Assembly (NCBI GenBank): GCA_963575745.1
Contig: CAUYUJ010015030.1
Span: 237,501-260,000, forward strand
From: Prorocentrum cordatum
Taxonomy: Eukaryota > Sar > Dinophyceae > Prorocentrales > Prorocentraceae
Reading direction: 5' to 3'
DNA length: 22,500 nucleotides
Each line of letters begins with the position of its first letter. Within the stretch, counting starts at the first letter, position 1. The notes beneath the pieces are model-generated. The model saw only the letters and a program-made list of their open reading frames with translations. It was not told where the DNA came from and did not search any database. A program made the translations under genes and the position numbers. Shown here one piece after another: positions 17,318 to 22,500 of the stretch.

Positions 17318-17512
17318 CGCTCCTCCTCCTCCTCCTCCTCCTCCTCCTCCTCCTCCTCGTCCTCCTCGTCCTCCTCATCCCCACTCTCGCACTCCCTTCC
17401 TCCCTCCCTCTTCGACCTCCTCTTCCTGCATCCACCTCTCCCTCCTTCCTCCTCCTGCCTCCTTCCTGTTCCTCTCCCTCTATCCTCCGACCCTCCTCCC
17501 TCCTTCCGTTCT
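17318..17512. repeat. (CTC)n microsatellite and pyrimidine-rich region
   Basis: A dense CTC run at about 17320-17380, then CCCTC and CTTCCT-type sequence to about 17512. It lies just past the likely 3' end of the minus-strand LINE 2, where the sense strand would read GAG/GGA. Confidence 0.9.
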
Positions 17513-17592
17513 GTTAGACTCGTCAAGCCACACATCGACAGGCCTACATGCCCAGATAAAATATGTCACACGTTCAAACTAGCACGTTTCTC

Positions 17593-18114
17593 TTAGCCAG
17601 CTCTGCTGGACGCAACGCGGGCACCGTCCAATGCGATGGTCTCTGCGGTGAACGACAACAAAGGGCAGTCAAACCGTCGCGACGCTATAAAACAATTATG
17701 CGTGAAACCGTCGCGGCGAACTAGACCTAAACCTCTCATATCCATGCCGCGGCGGAGCACGAACCCGCCCGGGTGCCACCATCTCAAAGACAAGCGATAT
17801 TCGCATCGAAAACTGTGGAATCTGGTATCGCGGGCGGACCCTCCGTCATCCAGATGCTCTGGGTGTCCATGGTGTGGTCCACCAGAATATGCGATGTGGT
17901 TGTTGTGCACCCGGCGCCGCCATAACACTGGATCAGACACGGCTGCGTGCGGGATCCGCCCTCCATCCATGAGATCAAACATGCGCGTCGTGATCCGATT
18001 GAGGAACGAGTCCAGGGGCGGCAAGAGGACAATGCCCACATGCACCTTCAGCGAGAGGTTTACCATCGACGACCAAACCATGCAAACAAACAATGTATCG
18101 AAAACTATGCGCAT
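17593..18114 (-). pseudogene. Possible LINE 2 C-terminal region
   Basis: An open frame of 173 codons from about 18114 has no clear motif apart from FTAETIALDGARVAS near its end, which faintly resembles the AE..AL helix of RNase H. A second minus frame (18041-17784) overlaps it with similar quality. It could be a degraded RNase H tail or unrelated host sequence. Confidence 0.25.
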
Positions 18115-18153
18115 GTCCTCCGTTTGCTCGGTGTTTTTTCCGCGGGCGCATAT

Positions 18154-18916
18154 TTATGTCATGATGAAATACCTTGCGCCGATAGCTTGGGAATCGGCCG
18201 GTTTCCGGAACTGCTGCAGGCATAGCCGGAAGGTCCCACGTCGCGCCGACTGTCGCGGAGAACTCAAGGACAAACTTCTGCCACCCTGCGAGATCATGGC
18301 GCGAATCGCGTCAAGCCCTCCAACCTGGCCCGAACACCTCGCAGAGTATACCTTCCCCTTCCCACGGGTACCACGTGCCAACGTGGACGAGTCCAACAGC
18401 GCGTCTCTGCTTCTGGATCGACGTGTCTTACAACCCCTTCGGGGGAGATCGATGTAGATGAAGCCTCCGGGGAAAAAGGAGTCGTCTCCCTCCCAGCATG
18501 GATTAGCACAACTTTCAATGCTTTGACGTGGACGGGTACGTGGCCCATCTTTTTAACCCACCATTGGATCACGTGAGAGGTGCGGGCGTTGTAATTCATT
18601 GTGCTCTCCTCTGGCCTGTGCCTGAGCTTGAAGGCCTTCATCAACAACCGATTCTCCCAACGGCGAAGGCTGATCAACATGTGTCTTGACAAATGCCACG
18701 CGCAACGCCGCGCGCAGCAAACCACGCTAAATTGATGGTGCTCGCGCTGCACAACATGCTGAAAGTTTGTGCTGAACCCGATAAGTTCTTCCAGCGCTTC
18801 CAGATACAGGCCTCGCCCTTGCTGAAACGGCGCTCCACGCCAGCCTCCGCGACGCCACGATATTCGAATAGTGTGCCTAGAATTGACGCGACTAACTCAA
18901 GACATCGCCGTGCCAA
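18154..18916 (-). pseudogene. LINE 2 post-RT region
   Basis: Three blocks lie in successive frames: VERRFSKGEACIWKRW (18838-18791), RRWENRLLMKAFKLRHRP with ARTSHVIQWW (18665-18561), and RDALLDSSTLARGTRGKGKV (18411-18352). I recognise this series as the thumb/connection part of a dinoflagellate LINE lineage in which an RRWExKLLR helix precedes an Arg-rich segment. Frameshifts fall between all three. Confidence 0.65.
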
Positions 18917-18958
18917 TGGAAGCTATGGGGGCACGAATTGCAGAGCCGACGTCTTCAT

Positions 18959-19600
18959 TCAGGAAGCGGCCCGGCATGCGCAAAGGAAGATGGCTTCCAC
19001 TGGAAGCCAACGTTCTGGATCATTTCGAGAAAATAATATCTTGTCAGCACAAGCTGAATGAGCAAGCGAATGATAGTTGCCATCGCGGCCAGATAGATTT
19101 ATACCCAATCGCCGTCCCTCCCAACCATTCACCAAAAGCTTCGTGATGAGCTCGAATGCGCACTTGAACTCGTCCCGCGTCTCCGCGCCGCCTCGTCTGC
19201 CGCCGCGTCCAAGAAAAAACGAACCGCTGACTCCAACTCCCAACAAATCGGTCGAACAATCGATGTCGGAAACCTCTTGCATCATAGCCTTCGCAAGTGC
19301 CGCGCACGGGCCGCGGCCTAGGAGAGCAGTGGACATGCAATCGTGGAGCGCACAATCAGATGCTGTCGCAACGTCGCCAAGGCCGAGTGCCAGGGGGCGC
19401 CACCCAACGGCATGCAAAGAACAATGCCTGTCGGACAATGACCCCATGTCGTCGCAAGCGCAACCGGCCTCGGGGCCCAGCGCATCGAATGCTGAAGGCG
19501 CATGAACTTCGCACCTGCCTTGGCAGACGAGACGCCGCGCATGAGATTCAAGCGCGCGTCCAACTTTCGGAAAGCCAGCGTCGGGCCCGAGAGAGACCAC
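18959..19600 (-). pseudogene. Reverse transcriptase core of LINE 2
   Basis: One continuous frame of 213 codons carries motif A DVATASD (19375-19355, where the family has DxxxAFD), the motif B region RGGRRGG (19207-19187) followed by TRDEFKCAFELITKLL (19180-19133), and motif C as SACADKILFS (about 19057-19028). The usual second acidic/amide residue of the ADD/ADN box is Lys, so the catalytic site is lost. After a frameshift the sense continues as NVGFQWKPSSF near 19010-18975. Motif order and spacing match non-LTR RT well. Confidence 0.75.
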
Positions 19601-19660
19601 GCTGCGCTATGTCGGTGCGCCACTGAACTCAACGTTCTCCCACGACGCTGGGACTGCGAG

Positions 19661-19676
19661 CCCCCCCCCCCCCCCC
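19661..19676. repeat. C16 homopolymer
   Basis: Sixteen C in a row. It causes frame uncertainty for anything read across it, including the start of the LINE 2 RT region. Confidence 0.95.
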
Positions 19677-19879
19677 GGCGCCTCGAGCAAAAATGGCGCC
19701 GCGCATCGCGCGCCGACATATAAGGTGCATGCTGATAAATTTCATCCAGCTGGAATGCCATCAGATCCGCGCGCGAGATTCGTTCGCTGACCAGCCCGCG
19801 CTCTGAGCGCAGAAAACGAATGCCTATCAGAAGTCTAGCGACGTCCAGACTCTCATCGTTTGCGAGCGTCTCCAACTAC

Positions 19880-20930
19880 CTCAGCCACTGGCGCTGCGCT
19901 TCGCCCGGGCCACGGTCGCCCTCAAACCTGCGCCCGCCAAATGTCCGCGCCCCTCTCAACCGCAGCTGCCTGCGAAGTCGCTACCCTCCACGTTCGACGT
20001 CTGGGGGAAGATCGGACTTGAGATTGTTCGCAGACCGCCTTCAACCGCGCGCCGTGCCGTTCTCGGAGGACGTTCCGCTTAGCCCGCAGGGGGTCAACGA
20101 TTGCCGCCCGTCTGCGCCCGGAGTCCGACGCGGGCGCAGCCTTTCTAGCCCGCTTCGCAAGTTGGTTCCTAGTAGGCATGTCACGATCGTCTCGTATCCG
20201 CGCGGTCCCGAAGTCTATCTGAAGCGCGCTGTTGTTTTATGCATGCCTGCAAGTGTTGGGAATTAGACTGGGTAAGCTTCGCGCAGAAACGCTGGAACCG
20301 ATCAGCCCTCAGTAGACGAAGGCCCCCATCCCCTGAGCGACCGAGGACGACGGGCAGGGGCAGGGCAAGCACATGGCAGCAACCATTCTGCGACAGCTGC
20401 TCGATGATCCGATTTGGCGAACAAGCGATGTTCGAGGCCCCGCGGCTTTGCGGCCCGGGTAACCTCCTCCGGAAGAGCGGCGAAGTAAATGTGCGATCGC
20501 GTGGGATGTTTCTTCTTCGCCCTGCGCGCCCGCGCTGTAAACTCCGCGTTTGCCGCGTTGGCCTGGCGGGGAAACGCGTTCCGCGCTCGTTGGCCCAAAA
20601 CCTCGGGCCGGGGCGCGACCGCCCTGATCTTGGCGAGAGCGCGGCCCCCATCCGGCTTGACAACTGACTTTCTAGAGAACCCCCCAGGCCACCTGGAAGA
20701 GATGCGCCAGCATCAACTCCAAGAAAAACTTCGAAACTAGCATCTGGATGATTCATTTTGGAAGCCTCCGCGCAACCCACGGCGTCGAAGCGCACCTCCT
20801 CCGCCCGGCCCCCCTCCTCTGCGCATCTCCCAAGTACGATCCCGCACCAATGAAGACCAAAGCACGCACGCGCGACATGCATCCAACGTCTTGGCACAAA
20901 AAGACCGCAATCACAAACATCCCTGGTCAA
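19880..20930 (-). pseudogene. LINE 2 endonuclease/linker region, heavily decayed
   Basis: Only the end of an apurinic-type endonuclease is suggested: SHIYFAALPEEV followed by SDHRAAVAEW (about 20499-20383), where the family has S-x-x-D-x-x-Y and SDHxPV. Earlier catalytic residues are not visible. The linker to RT (20179-19922) is basic and helical. Three overlapping frames are open because of high GC. Confidence 0.4.
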
Positions 20931-21079
20931 AACGGTCTGGCCAGATCACGCGTGGCCATTCAAGCTGCCCAGAGCTGCAAATTCTTACACATTCACCAAA
21001 CCTGCCCCGAAGACGCATGCAAATGCCCCCCGCGACGCGCGGGCTCTTCCGCCAAGAATTCCACAGACGTGCGCTGAAT

Positions 21080-21390
21080 GCATGTATCCTTGGACACACT
21101 GCAGGACGTTCTCACTCCCAGGAGGAGGCAAGCTCCGCGAGAATGCCCTCGACTTGAAGCCCGGAGGCCATGTTCATGCCAGCGCGGTCCCAGTAGCCGA
21201 CGCGCGGGAAATTTTGGCTTTTTTTCTGGAAGAGTGCCCTCACCTCCCCCGCTGCCGCAAAACGCTGCTGGACGGGAGGCTCCCGCTCCACTGTCGCGTG
21301 CAAGGTGTTCCCGTTGAACTGGCCGACTGGGTCGGTCGCGAGCGTCTCCTTAGAGTGAGAGGAAACCGCGACGGCGGGCGGCGGGGCCAC
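21080..21390 (-). pseudogene. LINE 2 pre-endonuclease domain
   Basis: The open frame shows DPVGQFNGNTLHATVERE followed by PPVQQRFAAAGEVRALF. From memory of dinoflagellate LINE proteins, a short alpha/beta segment of this type, ending in an Ala-rich helix after a charged ATVER-like strand, sits between the coiled coil and the endonuclease. This is motif recall only. Confidence 0.4.
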
Positions 21391-21439
21391 GTGCGCGCGG
21401 ACTTTATGGCCTCTGGGTCCAGAAACTTCGGAATCACCG

Positions 21440-21815
21440 ATTCTCTCTTCGAAGATTTACCAAACTCACCGCCTTGTCTCTGCTGGTGCCCTTGCTCTTA
21501 CGTTCTTTAATATCACGGAAATTGGTCATATCAGTGGAAGTTGGTACGAAAGCATTGCTTGCAACACCGTCGACTGTTCGGGCAATAGAAATGCCTGAGG
21601 ATGAAGCGCCCGAGCGAACACCATCCGGAACCATTTTCCCAACCTCTACACACTCCCCCTAATATCTGCGATCTCCCCCGCGTGACCCTCCATGGTGCCC
21701 GTGAGCATTTTAAGGTCGGTAGAGAGGGGGGCAATATCGTCCTTGACGGTCTGGCTAATGTTGTCGTAAGTTCGGCGAAGACCGGATCCCTTTCCATGTT
21801 ACCGATGGTGGTCAT
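21440..21815 (-). pseudogene. LINE 2 N-terminal coiled-coil-like region
   Basis: The ATG at 21815 lies 66 bases after the SL relicts, a plausible 5' leader length. It begins MTTIGNMERDPVFAEL, then the sense changes frame to QTVKDDIAPLSTDL and MEGHAGEIADIRGSV, a heptad-like pattern common before the first folded domain of LINE proteins. A TAG follows. A second frame from about 21634 carries a Ser/Thr-rich stretch that ends at 21434. Confidence 0.5.
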
Positions 21816-21881
21816 CGCGGACGCGATGGCAGGTTAGTTGAGATCGCTGAGTTCGAGAAATAAGCCGTCGACCCTTGACCC

Positions 21882-21924
21882 CATGAGCGAACATGGCTTG
21901 AGCCAAAATGGCTTAAGCCAAAAC
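21882..21924 (-). repeat. Tandem relict dinoflagellate spliced leaders
   Basis: Read on the minus strand, CCATTTTGGCTCAAG (15 nt) at 21897-21911 equals positions 8-22 of the conserved dinoflagellate SL, and the two bases before it (AG) match SL positions 6-7. A one-mismatch partial copy, TTTTGGCTTAAG, lies directly upstream (21912-21923), and a degenerate copy, CCATGTTCGCTCATG (12 of 15), lies directly downstream (21882-21896). The 15-nt spacing is what results if each new leader is joined at the AG inside the previous leader. It is not an SL RNA gene: no GT donor follows CAAG. Confidence 0.85.
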
Positions 21925-22500
21925 TCCCTCCTACGATGCCTCCCTTTCTTGTGTGTCGGTTTGTCCTCCTCCTCCTCCTTTTTCTCCTCCTCCTTCTCTT
22001 CCCCCTCTTCCTCAAACCGGGCCCGCGCGTGCGCGACCTTTTGTGCCCGTGTGGAGAAACAAAAAAAGCTGGACGCATGGAATGGTCTCAGCACTTGATC
22101 GGAATGGGAAGCGTGGTATGGAAATTGTACGTGCCTGCGCGATGTGAAACGAAACGCTGGCATCCAGGGGTCATGCAAGGAGTTCGGCGGTGCTGTGAAT
22201 TTCATATCGCCAACATCAAACTCATATCCGCTTCAAGAAGAAAGAACCCACATGGTCTGAGGTCGGGCGGGAGAAGCTGCGGCAGTGGTTCAGGCGATGT
22301 GCTTCCAACGAACGAAATACGGTGTTTTGTCGCTGCGGCATTGAACGCGACATGTCAACGAAATCGCCCTCAGAACGGCTTCCCGTCCACAGCGCCCGTG
22401 GGGAGGCCGAGCGGTTTTACCGTTTCAAGGACCCGTTGTCAACGAAATCTCCGTGACTTGTAGTTTTGACGAACCAGCGTGGCATGACATCGGTGCGCCA
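21925..22500. other. Flank upstream of LINE 2: pyrimidine tract, no gene seen
   Basis: 21960-22012 is a CTCCTCC/TTTCTCC tract. A plus-strand ORF from 21936 starts with a poly-Leu stretch produced by it, so the apparent signal peptide is an artefact. 22080-22500 is lower in GC with no recognisable protein or RNA. Confidence 0.5.

Larger units (their letters stand above)
17594..21924 (-). mobile_element. LINE-type retrotransposon 2, with spliced-leader relicts at its 5' end
   Basis: On the minus strand, 5' to 3': SL relicts (21924-21882), a start codon at 21815 with a coiled-coil-like N-terminus, a segment with LHATVEREPPVQQRF (21303-21259), a possible endonuclease end (SDHRAAVAEW, about 20412), a reverse transcriptase core (19600-18959) and a post-RT region (18916-18154). 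Frames change many times, so the element is dead. RT motif style and the post-RT RRWENRLL block differ from LINE 1, so the two belong to different lineages. The 3' end is uncertain: it may lie near 17594 or earlier. Confidence 0.8.

Noticed and set aside
21882-21924. Spliced-leader RNA gene
   Set aside because: Only SL positions 6-22 are present, in tandem, with no GT donor or intron after CAAG and no 5' end of the leader.
21936-22463. Secreted protein with a Leu-rich signal peptide
   Set aside because: The Leu run is encoded by a CTC-type simple repeat and the remainder lacks any recognisable domain.

Overview
The window is GC-rich eukaryotic nuclear DNA, and I read it as a dinoflagellate. 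The strongest evidence is a tandem array of relict dinoflagellate spliced-leader (SL) sequences on the minus strand at 21882-21924. Each unit is 15 nt long, which is what repeated trans-splicing and retroposition should leave. Two decayed LINE-type retrotransposons with dinoflagellate-like domain order and dense low-complexity repeat fields agree with this. There are no bacterial operon features, tRNA, rRNA or CRISPR. I do not name a species.

Layout. (1) 1-5300: one very long open frame on the minus strand. From the first usable ATG at 5262 to the stop at 187 it could encode 1691 aa. The first two thirds is Ala/Pro/Thr/Ser repeat. The last third has a possible membrane segment, a small SH3/KOW-like segment and a charged coiled coil. 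Tandem units of 114 and 123 bp (both multiples of three) and several dispersed boxes lie inside it. (2) 5300-5545: a GA/CT tract with a 16-A run. (3) 5546-8610: a 5'-truncated, frameshifted LINE on the plus strand (RT motifs, zinc finger, RNase H, C-terminal CG-type tail) ending at a CTC microsatellite. (4) 8790-9210: degenerate ~95-130 bp repeats. (5) 9500-15000: an accessory repeat landscape: a microsatellite, a 160-bp tandem array arranged as an A-B-A-B-A dimer, a 419-bp-offset segmental duplication, and a large field of short AAGACGGCC/AAGAGGCC-type units in which a conserved AT-richer core recurs at least seven times. Two other modules (a hairpin box and a CCCCTGGGG box) are shuffled among them. 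(6) 15200-17510: weakly coding or unassigned sequence, small repeats and a CTC microsatellite. (7) About 17600-21924: a second LINE of a different lineage on the minus strand. Its 5' end carries the SL relicts. It retains a coiled-coil/N-terminal part, a possible endonuclease end, a nearly continuous RT core and the post-RT region. (8) 21930-22500: a purine/pyrimidine tract and unassigned sequence.

No conventional, clearly intact host gene is present. The 187-5262 minus ORF is the best candidate. The rest looks like retrotransposon remains and repeats. All family assignments were made by eye from motifs; no database search was possible.
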